Assembly (NCBI GenBank): GCA_016124195.1
Contig: WGOE01000004.1
Span: 1 to 64,000 of the forward strand
DNA: 64,000 nt
Source: a bacterium
GTDB lineage: Bacteria > Pseudomonadota > Alphaproteobacteria > Rhodobacterales > Rhodobacteraceae
Reading direction: 5' to 3'
Position numbers and translations under genes: made by a program. This document shows, in pieces, positions 47,592-55,757 of the stretch (position 1 is its first letter; every line of letters starts with the position of its first letter). The notes beneath the pieces were generated by a model. That model was not told the origin of the DNA. It was given only the letters and a program-made list of their open reading frames with translations, and did no database searches.

Positions 47592-47606
47592 GTTCACTCT
47601 TCGTTC
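47592..47606 (+). promoter_or_regulatory. LexA (SOS) box upstream of uvrA
   Basis: GTTC-ACTCTTC-GTTC is an exact match to the alphaproteobacterial SOS box GTTC-N7-GTTC and lies 62 bp before the uvrA start. uvrA is a standard LexA target, so damage-inducible expression is very likely. Confidence 0.85.
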
Positions 47607-47668
47607 ACAATTTGCAGTTGGAAACCCCCGCGTTCCACCCTATCTTGAGCAAGTCGATGGGGTGTGGC

Positions 47669-50530
47669 ATGGCCGAGCATAAATTCATCGAAGTGCGCGG
47701 GGCGCGCGAGCACAATCTGAAGAACGTGGATGTCGACATTCCGCGCGATCAGTTCGTGGTCATCACCGGGCTGTCGGGGTCGGGAAAATCCTCGCTCGCC
47801 TTTGACACGATCTATGCCGAGGGGCAGCGGCGCTATGTCGAAAGCCTGTCGGCCTATGCGCGCCAGTTCCTCGACATGGCCGGCAAGCCCGACGTCGACC
47901 ATATCTCGGGCCTGAGCCCGGCGATTTCGATCGAGCAGAAGACCACTTCGAAAAATCCGCGTTCGACCGTGGGCACGGTGACCGAGATTTATGACTACCT
48001 GCGCCTTCTGTTCGCGCGGGTCGGTATTCCCTATTCGCCTGCCACCGGCCTGCCCATCACCGCGATGCAGGTGCAGGACATGGTGGATGCCGTGATGGCG
48101 ATGGAAGAGGGCACGCGCGCCTATCTGCTGGCGCCCATCATCCGCGACCGCAAGGGCGAATACAAAAAGGAATTTCTGGAGCTTAGGAAGCAGGGCTTCC
48201 AGCGCGTCAAGGTCGACGGCACCTTCCACGATCTCGAGGATCCGCCGACGCTCGACAAGAAGCTGCGTCATGACGTCGACGTGGTGGTCGACCGCATCGT
48301 CGTTAAGGACGGTTTGCAAACCCGACTGGCCGACAGCTTTCGCACGGCGCTGAACCTCGCCGACGGGATTGCGGTGATCGAAACGGCGCCTGCCGAAGGC
48401 GAGGGCACCCGCATCACCTATTCCGAGAAATTCGCCTGCCCGGTTTCGGGGTTCACCATTGCCGAAATCGAGCCGCGGCTGTTCTCCTTCAACGCGCCCT
48501 TTGGCGCCTGCCCGGTCTGTGACGGCCTCGGGATGGAGCTGTTCTTTGACGAACGCCTCGTGGTGCCGGACCAGAGCCTGACCCTGGCGCAAGGCGCCAT
48601 CGCCCCCTGGGCCAAGTCGAAAAGCCCCTATTTCACCCAGACCATCGACGCCATGGCCACGCACTACGGCTTTGACAAGAAAAAGAAATGGAAGGACCTG
48701 CCCGACAGGGTCAAGGAGGTCTTCCTGCGCGGCTCGGGCGGGGAGGAGATCGAGTTCCGCTACGATGAAGGCGGCCGGATCTACACCGTCAAGCGCGTCT
48801 TTGAAGGCGTGATCCCCAACATGGAACGCCGCTACAAGGAAACCGACAGCGCCTGGAGCCGGGAAGAGATGGAGCGGTTCCAGAACAACCGCCCCTGTGG
48901 CACCTGCCATGGCTACCGGCTGCGCCCCGAGGCCCTGGCGGTCAAGATCGCGGGTCTGCATGTGGGCCAGGTCGTGCAGATGTCGATCCAGGAGGCGCAT
49001 GACTGGATCTCGACCGTGCCGGCTGCGCTGACCAACCAGCGCAACGAAATCGCCCGCGCCATTCTGAAGGAAATCCGCGAACGGCTTGGATTCCTTGTGA
49101 ATGTCGGGCTCAACTACCTGACGATGAGCCGCAACGCCGGCACGCTTTCGGGTGGCGAAAGCCAGCGCATCCGTCTGGCCAGCCAGATCGGCTCGGGCCT
49201 GACCGGCGTGCTTTATGTGCTGGACGAACCTTCGATCGGGCTGCACCAGCGCGACAACGACCGGCTGCTGACCACGCTCAAGAACCTGCGCGACGCCGGC
49301 AATACGGTGCTGGTGGTCGAACACGACGAGGATGCGATCCGCGAGGCGGATTATGTCTTTGACATGGGGCCGGGGGCGGGGGTGCATGGCGGGCAGGTGA
49401 TCTCGCGCGGGACGCCTGAACAGATTGCCGCCGATCCGGCAAGCCTGACCGGGCAGTACCTGTCGGGCGTGCGGTCGATCCCGGTGTCCAAGCAGCGCCG
49501 CAAGGGCAACGGCAAGAAACTGACTGTCGTGGGCGCCACCGGCAACAACCTGAAGAACATGACGGCCGAGTTTCCCCTTGGCATGTTCGTCTGCGTGACC
49601 GGCGTCTCGGGCGGCGGCAAGTCGACGCTGACCATCGAGACCCTGTTCAAGACCGCGGCCTCGCGGCTGAACGGCGCGCATGAAACCCCGGCACCTTGCG
49701 AGACGATCAAGGGCTTCGAACATCTCGACAAGGTGATCGACATCGACCAGCGCGCCATCGGCCGCACGCCACGGTCGAACCCAGCGACCTACACCGGCGC
49801 CTTCACGCCGATCCGCGACTGGTTCGCCGGCCTGCCCGAGGCAAAGGCCCGCGGTTACGAGCCGGGGCGGTTCAGCTTCAACGTCAAGGGCGGGCGATGC
49901 GAGGCTTGCCAGGGCGACGGCGTCATCAAGATCGAGATGCACTTCCTGCCCGATGTCTATGTCACCTGCGAGACCTGCAAGGGCCACCGCTACAACCGCG
50001 AGACTTTGGAAATCAAGTTCAAGAACAAGAGCATCGCCGACGTTCTTGACATGACATGCGAAGACGCGGCCCAGTTTTTCCAGGCTGTCCCCGCCATCCG
50101 CGAAAAGATGGATGCGCTGTGCGAGGTGGGGCTTGGCTATATCAAGGTCGGCCAGCAGGCAACCACGCTGTCGGGCGGCGAGGCGCAGCGGGTGAAGCTG
50201 TCGAAAGAACTGTCACGCCGGGCGACCGGCAAGACGCTTTATATCCTCGACGAGCCGACCACGGGCCTGCATTTCGACGATGTGCGAAAGTTGCTCGAGG
50301 TGCTGCATTCGCTCGTCGATCAGGGCAATACGGTCGTGGTGATCGAGCACAACCTTGATGTCATCAAGACCGCCGACTGGATCATCGACATCGGGCCCGA
50401 GGGGGGCGATGGCGGCGGACGGATCGTCGCTACCGGCACGCCTGAGCAGGTCGCCAAGGTCGAGGCTTCGCACACCGGGCGGTACCTGAAGCCCATGCTC
50501 GACACAGCGCGCCGGGTGGCGGCGGAGTGA
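47669..50530 (+). CDS. uvrA: Excinuclease ABC subunit A
   Basis: Damage-recognition ATPase of nucleotide excision repair, 953 residues. Two ABC modules are visible: Walker [10 protein letters not shown] near residue 31 and GVSGGGKST near 650, signatures [12 protein letters not shown] and [11 protein letters not shown], and Walker [12 protein letters not shown] and [11 protein letters not shown]. Zinc-finger cysteines are at CPVSGF/CPVC, CGTCHG and [14 protein letters not shown]. The frame is open from 47612, but ATG 47669 gives the usual start [20 protein letters not shown]. Controlled by the LexA box upstream. Confidence 0.97.
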   Translation: MAEHKFIEVRGAREHNLKNVDVDIPRDQFVVITGLSGSGKSSLAFDTIYAEGQRRYVESLSAYARQFLDMAGKPDVDHISGLSPAISIEQKTTSKNPRSTVGTVTEIYDYLRLLFARVGIPYSPATGLPITAMQVQDMVDAVMAMEEGTRAYLLAPIIRDRKGEYKKEFLELRKQGFQRVKVDGTFHDLEDPPTLDKKLRHDVDVVVDRIVVKDGLQTRLADSFRTALNLADGIAVIETAPAEGEGTRITYSEKFACPVSGFTIAEIEPRLFSFNAPFGACPVCDGLGMELFFDERLVVPDQSLTLAQGAIAPWAKSKSPYFTQTIDAMATHYGFDKKKKWKDLPDRVKEVFLRGSGGEEIEFRYDEGGRIYTVKRVFEGVIPNMERRYKETDSAWSREEMERFQNNRPCGTCHGYRLRPEALAVKIAGLHVGQVVQMSIQEAHDWISTVPAALTNQRNEIARAILKEIRERLGFLVNVGLNYLTMSRNAGTLSGGESQRIRLASQIGSGLTGVLYVLDEPSIGLHQRDNDRLLTTLKNLRDAGNTVLVVEHDEDAIREADYVFDMGPGAGVHGGQVISRGTPEQIAADPASLTGQYLSGVRSIPVSKQRRKGNGKKLTVVGATGNNLKNMTAEFPLGMFVCVTGVSGGGKSTLTIETLFKTAASRLNGAHETPAPCETIKGFEHLDKVIDIDQRAIGRTPRSNPATYTGAFTPIRDWFAGLPEAKARGYEPGRFSFNVKGGRCEACQGDGVIKIEMHFLPDVYVTCETCKGHRYNRETLEIKFKNKSIADVLDMTCEDAAQFFQAVPAIREKMDALCEVGLGYIKVGQQATTLSGGEAQRVKLSKELSRRATGKTLYILDEPTTGLHFDDVRKLLEVLHSLVDQGNTVVVIEHNLDVIKTADWIIDIGPEGGDGGGRIVATGTPEQVAKVEASHTGRYLKPMLDTARRVAAE

Positions 50531-50545
50531 TCCTCCGCCGCGCCC

Positions 50546-50746
50546 TCAGTTGGTCTTGATGCCCAGCACCCGGTAGAGCGGGCAGAAGTTCACAGCCGCG
50601 GTGACAAGGGCTATGATCCCGACCAGCGCCTTGAGCCAATGCAGCACGCCGCCGCTTTGCTGGTCCATGAAGAACCAGATGATGAGCGCCACCCCTACGA
50701 CAACGCGCAGCATGCGGTCCGGTGATCCGATATTTGCGGTGAACAT
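50546..50746 (-). CDS. DUF2892 (YgaP transmembrane domain) protein
   Basis: Small inner-membrane protein of 66 residues: NIGSPDRMLRVVVGVALIIW starts the first membrane hairpin, a second helix (WLKALVGIIALVTAAV) follows, and the signature ends NFCPLYRVLGIKTN. This is the membrane domain that in YgaP is fused to a rhodanese. It starts at ATG 50746 after GGGGGAG. A six-codon frame (50769-50749, MSPGGD) ends two bases before it and may couple translation. The promoter carries an FNR-type box, so it is probably induced at low oxygen. Confidence 0.85.
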   Translation of the reverse strand: MFTANIGSPDRMLRVVVGVALIIWFFMDQQSGGVLHWLKALVGIIALVTAAVNFCPLYRVLGIKTN

Positions 50747-50784
50747 GGTCAATCTCCCCCAGGCGACATGCCCTTTCTCCTTTT

Positions 50785-50825
50785 AATATAGCACAATTCA
50801 TATGTATCGTCTTGATCTAGATCAC
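50785..50825 (-). promoter_or_regulatory. FNR-type class II promoter of the DUF2892 gene
   Basis: Reading on the minus strand, GTGAT-CTAG-ATCAA (50825-50812) matches the FNR consensus with one mismatch, and an extended -10 TGC-TATATT ends at 50785. The box centre is about 41 bases before the predicted start, the classic FNR activation spacing. Within the spacer lies an ATATGAAT half-site also found in the rhodanese operator. Confidence 0.68.
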
Positions 50826-51048
50826 GGGTCGGGTCCGCCGCGTCAGACAACCGCGCCAGACTGATTCGGGGAAATCCGCCGGCATTGTTTCGGTCCGCTG
50901 CGCAATGCGCAGCCACTGTCTTCAGGTCTATCGGCAATAGATATGCCTTTTCCCGCATAGCGTGTCTTTTCGGCCGAAACGCGGGATTGTGTTTTTATGA
51001 GGGCAAGATTGGCCTATAAGCGTGTTTTTTGGTGCACGGAGAGTTGCA

Positions 51049-51678
51049 ATGGTGTCGAAGATGATGAAATCAGTAGCGTGTGCGGCGCTGATCTGGGTGG
51101 GACTCGTGACCGGGGCAGGGGCCGCAACTGTCACATGCACGGGAACCCTGCGCAGCTTCACCCTCGACACGACGCCGCCGTCGACCTGTGCCGCCGTGGC
51201 GTACAAGGGCGACGGCAACATCAATGGCAACGCCGATCTCCTGATGAGCCGCCTGCCCGGGCTTGTGTTCCTCGACACGTTTGCGGCACCCGGGTCCGAG
51301 GACGACGGCGGCAAGCCCAAGTCCCTGTTCCTGACCCTGACTTCCGGGATGAACGGTCTGGCCGGCACATTCAGCTTCGACATTTCCAAATATGTCCCGC
51401 CGGCCGGGTTGCAGTTCTACGATTTCGTCATCGCGTTCAAATCGGGTGGCAACTTCAAGAAGCAATCGGTCTGGGCCGCCTTTTCGCTGCCTGAAGGCGT
51501 GACTTCGGGCGGCTGGAAGATTTCCGGCCAGAACGGGCTGTCACATGCCAATCTTTACGCCTTTACGCGGCCGCTGCCTCCGGCCGTACCTCCGGCCGTG
51601 CCGTTGCCGGCGGCGGGATGGATGCTGCTTTCCGGCCTCGCCGGTCTGGTTGGCGTGCGGACGCGCCGCAAGGTGTGA
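51049..51678 (+). CDS. VPLPA-CTERM sorting domain protein
   Basis: Exported protein of 209 residues with a signal peptide (SVACAALIWVGLVTGAGA) and a C-terminal sorting signal VPLPAAGWMLLSGLAGLVGV ending in RTRRKV: motif, membrane helix and basic tail. This VPLPA-CTERM signal is known from Rhodobacterales and is thought to be processed by an exosortase, as for PEP-CTERM proteins. The mature domain (two cysteines, TCTGTL and STCAAV) is unassigned. No exosortase or polysaccharide gene is nearby. Three ATGs are possible; 51049 has a GGAGAG site. Confidence 0.87.
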   Translation: MVSKMMKSVACAALIWVGLVTGAGAATVTCTGTLRSFTLDTTPPSTCAAVAYKGDGNINGNADLLMSRLPGLVFLDTFAAPGSEDDGGKPKSLFLTLTSGMNGLAGTFSFDISKYVPPAGLQFYDFVIAFKSGGNFKKQSVWAAFSLPEGVTSGGWKISGQNGLSHANLYAFTRPLPPAVPPAVPLPAAGWMLLSGLAGLVGVRTRRKV

Positions 51679-51721
51679 AAGCTGCGATCGATATTCTGTG
51701 AAGCGCATTGCGCGTGAAGAA

Positions 51722-51743
51722 AGGCGGCCCGCGAGGGCCGCCT
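51722..51743. terminator. Two-way terminator between the VPLPA-CTERM gene and mmsA
   Basis: A perfect nine-base stem AGGCGGCCC/GGGCCGCCT with a GCGA loop. CATTCTT follows on the plus strand and TTCTTC on the minus strand, so it can serve both convergent genes. Confidence 0.75.
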
Positions 51744-51749
51744 CATTCT

Positions 51750-53249
51750 TCAGTCCATCTGCTTGAAGTTCAGGCTGGCGCCTTCCTTGATGCCCGAGGG
51801 CCAGCGCGAGGTGATCGTCTTGGTCCGGGTGTAGAAGCGGAAGGCATCAGGCCCGTGCTGGTTCAGATCGCCGAACACCGACTTCTTCCAGCCGCCAAAG
51901 CTGTGATAGGCCAGCGGCACCGGGATCGGCACGTTGATGCCTATCATGCCGACATTGACCCGGGCGGCAAAATCGCGCGCGGTGTCGCCGTCGCGGGTGA
52001 AGATCGCGGTGCCGTTGCCGTATTCGTGGTCCATCGCCAGTTTCAGCGCCTCTTCATAGGACTTGGCGCGCACGGTCGACAGGACGGGCCCGAAGATCTC
52101 TTTCTTGTATATCTCCATGTCGGGGGTGACGTGGTCGAAGAGGTGGGGCCCGACGAAATAGCCGTCCTCATAGCCTTGCAGCTTGAAGCCGCGACCATCG
52201 ACAACCAGCTTGGCCCCGGCGGCCACGCCGGATTCAACAAGGCGCAGGATATTGGCCTTGGCTGCGGCGGTGACCACGGGGCCGTAATCCACGTCGTTGC
52301 CGGCGGTATAGGGGCCGACCTTCAGCTTTTCGATGCGCGGCACCAGTTTGGCGATCAGACGGTCGGCGGTTTCCTCACCCACCGGCACCGCGACCGAGAT
52401 CGCCATGCAGCGTTCGCCCGCAGCGCCATAGCCCGCGCCGATCAGCGCATCGGCGGCCTGGTCAAGGTCGGCATCCGGCATGATGATCATGTGGTTCTTG
52501 GCGCCGCCAAAGCATTGGACGCGCTTGCCGTTCGCCGTGCCGCGGGCATAGATGTATTCGGCGATCGGGGTCGAGCCGACAAAGCCCACGCCCGAAATCG
52601 TTTCGTTGTCGAGGATGGCGTCCACGGCCTCCTTGTCGCCGTTGATGACTTGCAGGACGCCATCGGGCAGGCCGGCTTCCTTCATCAGTTCGGCCAGCAT
52701 CAAGGGCACCGAGGGGTCGCGTTCAGAGGGCTTCAGGATAAAGGCATTGCCGCAGGCGAGCGCGGGGCCCATCTTCCACATCGGGATCATGGCCGGGAAG
52801 TTGAAGGGCGTGATGCCCGCCGCCACGCCGATCGGCTGGCGCATCGAATACATGTCGATGCCGGGGCCGGCGCTGTCGGTGAACTCGCCCTTGAGAAGAT
52901 GCGGCGCGCCGATGCAGAACTCGATCACTTCAAGCCCGCGCTGCACGTCGCCCTTGGCGTCAGGTAGGGTCTTGCCGTGTTCGGCCGACAGGGCCTGAGC
53001 CAGTTTGTCCATGTCGCGATTGAGCAGACGGACGAATTCCATCATGACGCGGGCGCGGCGCTGCGGGTTGGTGGCGCCCCATTTGACCTGTGCCTTGGCG
53101 GCATCGGCGGTGGCCGCGTCCAGCTCTGCCTTCGAGGCGAGGGCGACCTTGGCCTGCACCTCGCCGGTGGCCGGGTTGAAGACATCCGCCGTGCGCCCCG
53201 AAGTGCCGGGAACATGTTTGCCGTTGATCCAGTGACCGATTTCTTTCAT
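51750..53249 (-). CDS. mmsA: Methylmalonate-semialdehyde dehydrogenase (CoA-acylating)
   Basis: NAD- and CoA-dependent aldehyde dehydrogenase of 499 residues in valine (and possibly inositol) breakdown, converting methylmalonate semialdehyde to propionyl-CoA. MmsA landmarks: INGKHVPGTSGR, QPIGVAAGITPFNFPAMIPM, the VGSTPIAEYIY nucleotide loop, the catalytic cysteine in GAAGERCMAIS and the C-terminal GGWKKSVFGDLNQHG. The catalytic glutamate of other ALDHs is replaced by asparagine in GGAKNHMI, as is normal in CoA-acylating MmsA. An AGGAGG site precedes ATG 53249. A LysR-type regulator is divergent from it. Confidence 0.94.
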   Translation of the reverse strand: MKEIGHWINGKHVPGTSGRTADVFNPATGEVQAKVALASKAELDAATADAAKAQVKWGATNPQRRARVMMEFVRLLNRDMDKLAQALSAEHGKTLPDAKGDVQRGLEVIEFCIGAPHLLKGEFTDSAGPGIDMYSMRQPIGVAAGITPFNFPAMIPMWKMGPALACGNAFILKPSERDPSVPLMLAELMKEAGLPDGVLQVINGDKEAVDAILDNETISGVGFVGSTPIAEYIYARGTANGKRVQCFGGAKNHMIIMPDADLDQAADALIGAGYGAAGERCMAISVAVPVGEETADRLIAKLVPRIEKLKVGPYTAGNDVDYGPVVTAAAKANILRLVESGVAAGAKLVVDGRGFKLQGYEDGYFVGPHLFDHVTPDMEIYKKEIFGPVLSTVRAKSYEEALKLAMDHEYGNGTAIFTRDGDTARDFAARVNVGMIGINVPIPVPLAYHSFGGWKKSVFGDLNQHGPDAFRFYTRTKTITSRWPSGIKEGASLNFKQMD

Positions 53250-53338
53250 CGCATCCTCCTTGGTGTGGCGCAACATTAGCCTTGCGGAAATGCGGAATAA
53301 AGCGGCAAGATTTCAAACGGGTTTTGCGTTTTTGCAAT

Positions 53339-53363
53339 GATGGGCAGATTGACCATCCTACCT
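53339..53363 (+). repeat. Palindromic intergenic repeat family 2, copy B
   Basis: GATGGGCA-GATTG-ACCATC followed by CTACCT: a diverged copy of the element at 29858-29884, with one base lost in the centre and one changed stem base. It lies in the mmsA/LysR intergenic region just before the regulator gene. Confidence 0.55.
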
Positions 53364-53390
53364 GTGGCAAGGTGGCGGCTGAGGCATCGG

Positions 53391-54290
53391 ATGGACTGGG
53401 ACGACCTGCGCATCTTTCTGGCCGTGGCGCGGACGGAAAGCCTTTCGGCGGCGGGGCGCGGGCTCAAGATTGATCCGGCCACCGTGGGGCGCCGCATCGC
53501 GCGGCTTGAGGATGCCATCGGCGCGCGGCTCTTTACCAAAAGCCCGCAGGGTTATGGCCTGACCGAAGAGGGGACCCGGCTGCTCAGCCATGCCCAGCGG
53601 GCCGAGGCCGCGGTGGAGGGGGCCGCCGAGGCGCTGAGTGGCCCCGAGGGCCTGACCGGCCAGATCCGCATCGGGGCGCCGGATGGCTGTGCCAACTATC
53701 TGTTGCCGCAGGTTCTGGCGCGAATCTGCGACGCCAATCCGGGGCTCGAGGTGCAGGTCGTGGCGCTGCCGCGCGTCTTCAACCTGTCCAAGCGCGAGGC
53801 CGACATGGCCATAGGCGTCTCGCGGCCCGAGGCGGGACGGCTGACCGTGCAGAAGCTGACCGACTATCATCTGCATCTGGCGGCCTCGCGTGCCTATCTG
53901 GAGCGGCATCCTGTCATCCGCGGGGTAGGCGACCTGCAAGCGCACCGCTTTGTCGGCTATATCCCCGACATGATCTTTGACAAGGAACTGGATTACCTCA
54001 GCGAGATCGGGGTGAAGGCGCCGCCGCTGGCTTCGAATTCGGTCTCGGTGCAGCTGAACTTCCTGCGGCAGGCGGCGGGGCTGGGCGTGGTGCATGATTT
54101 CGCCTTGCCATCGGCCCCCGAACTGACGCGGGTGATCCCGGAACTGATCAGCCTCAAGCGCGCCTTCTGGCTCATCCGCCACGCCGATGATGGCCGGGTA
54201 GAGCGGCTGAACCGGTTCGCGGGCCTTCTGGTGGCCGAGGTCCGGGCCGAGATGGCCCGGCTTGAGGCCTGCGCGCAAGAAGCGGGATAG
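53391..54290 (+). CDS. LysR family transcriptional regulator
   Basis: DNA-binding regulator of 299 residues. The N-terminal winged helix reads MDWDDLRIFLAVARTESLSA through DPATVGRRIARLEDAIGARL (recognition helix), and the rest is a LysR substrate-binding domain (GQIRIGAPDGCANYLLPQVL). The gene is divergent from mmsA across a 140-bp gap, the usual arrangement for a LysR regulator and its target, so control of mmsA is likely (inference). ATG 53391 is chosen because it starts the HTH directly. Confidence 0.88.
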   Translation: MDWDDLRIFLAVARTESLSAAGRGLKIDPATVGRRIARLEDAIGARLFTKSPQGYGLTEEGTRLLSHAQRAEAAVEGAAEALSGPEGLTGQIRIGAPDGCANYLLPQVLARICDANPGLEVQVVALPRVFNLSKREADMAIGVSRPEAGRLTVQKLTDYHLHLAASRAYLERHPVIRGVGDLQAHRFVGYIPDMIFDKELDYLSEIGVKAPPLASNSVSVQLNFLRQAAGLGVVHDFALPSAPELTRVIPELISLKRAFWLIRHADDGRVERLNRFAGLLVAEVRAEMARLEACAQEAG

Positions 54291-54348
54291 CACCGCCAGC
54301 CGGGCCTGTGATCGGCTTCTGGCCTTGCGCCGCAGGTCCGCCCGACCG

Positions 54349-54378
54349 TTGACAAATTGAAACAATATGTCCTATGTC
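54349..54378 (+). promoter_or_regulatory. Likely promoter of the CBS-domain gene
   Basis: TTGACA at 54349-54354 and TATGTC at 54373-54378, 18 bases apart, lie about 65 bp before the CBS gene start. A second TTGACA at 54389 is also possible. A small ATTG-AAA-CAAT dyad sits in the spacer. Confidence 0.45.
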
Positions 54379-54442
54379 CCCGAGGTCATTGACATAAAAT
54401 TGCGCCGGGTGCATCCTGACAAGGACAGGGAGGGTCCATGCC

Positions 54443-54877
54443 ATGCTTGTCAGTCACATCCTCAAATCCAAGTCCGATGACGGGGTCGTCACGGTGGCGC
54501 CCGGCGCGACGGTGGCGCAGGTCGCGGAACTTTTGTCCTCGCGGCGGATCGGGGCCATCGTCGTCTCGCATGATGGCAGGGCGGTCGAAGGCATCGTTTC
54601 CGAACGCGATGTGGTGCGCGAATTGGGGCGCCGCGGTCCGGCCTGCCTGACCGACCGGGTGGAAAGCCTGATGACGGCGCGGGTCACCACCTGCGCGCGC
54701 AACGATACGGCCCATGACGTGCTGACCCGCATGACAGAGGGGCGCTTTCGCCATCTGCCGGTGGTCGAGGGCGGCCACATGGTCGGCCTGATCTCGATCG
54801 GCGACGTGGTCAAGGCGCGGCTCTCTGAACTCGCCATGGAGAAGGATGCGCTGGAAGGCATGATCAAGGGCTTCTGA
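54443..54877 (+). CDS. CBS domain-pair protein
   Basis: Cytoplasmic protein of 144 residues made of two CBS motifs only: GVVTVAPGATVAQVAELLSS through IVSERDVVREL, and VTTCARNDTAHDVLTRM through LISIGDVVKARLSE. Such stand-alone CBS pairs bind adenine nucleotides and sense energy state; the partner is unknown. An AGGGAGG site lies just upstream. It is followed after 75 bp by coaD. Confidence 0.9.
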   Translation: MLVSHILKSKSDDGVVTVAPGATVAQVAELLSSRRIGAIVVSHDGRAVEGIVSERDVVRELGRRGPACLTDRVESLMTARVTTCARNDTAHDVLTRMTEGRFRHLPVVEGGHMVGLISIGDVVKARLSELAMEKDALEGMIKGF

Positions 54878-54952
54878 GGCCGGCACGTTTTTCGCACTTG
54901 CGTCCTTGCGCGTCCTATTGTTGCGTGAGCGAACACGTTCGCGAGAGGCCCC

Positions 54953-55447
54953 ATGCGCATCGGTTTGTATCCCGGAACCTTCGACCCGATCACATTGGGT
55001 CATATCGACATCATCCAGCGCGCCATGGCTCTGGTGGACCGCCTGGTCATCGGGGTTGCGATCAACCGCGACAAGGCGCCGCTCTTCGGTCTGGAAGAGC
55101 GGGTCGCGATGGTGGAAGCCGAGTGCCGCGACATTTCGGCGCGGGTGGGGGGCGAGATCATCGTCCACCCGTTCGAAAATCTGCTGATCGATTGCGCGCG
55201 CGACGTGGGGGCGGGCATCATTGTGCGCGGCCTCAGGGCGGTTGCGGATTTCGAGTATGAATTCCAGATGGTTGGCATGAACCGCGCGATGGACAGTGCG
55301 ATCGAGACGGTTTTCCTGATGGCCGATGCGCGACGGCAGGCCATCGCCTCCAAACTGGTCAAGGAAATCTGCCGGCTGGGGGGCGACGTCAGCAAGTTCG
55401 TCCCGCCGCGGGTGGATGCCGCCCTGGCGCGGCGGTTGCGGCGCTGA
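54953..55447 (+). CDS. coaD: Phosphopantetheine adenylyltransferase
   Basis: Cytoplasmic enzyme (164 residues) of CoA synthesis that adenylates 4'-phosphopantetheine to dephospho-CoA. The nucleotidyltransferase motif GTFDPITLGH (TxGH) is intact, as are IVRGLRAVADFEYEFQMVGMN and the C-terminal signature IASKLVKEICRLGGDVSKFV. Normal length. It lies downstream of the CBS gene, possibly in the same transcript. Confidence 0.96.
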   Translation: MRIGLYPGTFDPITLGHIDIIQRAMALVDRLVIGVAINRDKAPLFGLEERVAMVEAECRDISARVGGEIIVHPFENLLIDCARDVGAGIIVRGLRAVADFEYEFQMVGMNRAMDSAIETVFLMADARRQAIASKLVKEICRLGGDVSKFVPPRVDAALARRLRR

Positions 55448-55516
55448 AAGCCTGACAGGCCTCGGGCGCGGTAAGCCGAGCGGCACGCCTTGCGGCGCAT
55501 GATTTCGGCCTGCCTT

Positions 55517-55560
55517 GCGGTGCCGGGCCATAGCAACCGCGGTGCCGGGCCCTAGCAACC
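55517..55560. repeat. Two tandem 22-bp direct repeats
   Basis: The unit GCGGTGCCGGGCCATAGCAACC (55517-55538, given here with one central A or C variant) is followed directly by a second copy (55539-55560) that differs only by C for A. It lies 70 bp after coaD and about 200 bp before the LacI-type gene. No gene is seen in the 310-bp gap around it. Confidence 0.65.
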
Positions 55561-55757
55561 GGCCAAAAAGCGGCGTGCGGCGGCGGATCGGCCCTCCTCA
55601 CGCCCGGGGACGCAGGCCGGGGGCGCCGCATCCCTGACACTACGGCGCCGCGACCGGGCAGGCTGCTGCATGCTATGGCACACCGGGCATTGCACCATCC
55701 CGTCTCTTCGTGGCATTCAAACGCAGTGCAAAAGCCTTACCTGAAAGTTCCTCGCCC

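Noticed and set aside
47594-49987. 797-residue minus-strand open frame opposite uvrA
   Set aside because: It is an antisense shadow of uvrA, which has all its ATP-binding and zinc motifs.
50796-50811. Full SqrR-type palindrome in the DUF2892 promoter
   Set aside because: Only one half-site (GAAT) is present; the other half reads CGTC on the plus strand, so only a half-site is claimed.
55517-55560. CRISPR array
   Set aside because: The two 22-bp copies abut directly with no spacer and no cas genes are present.
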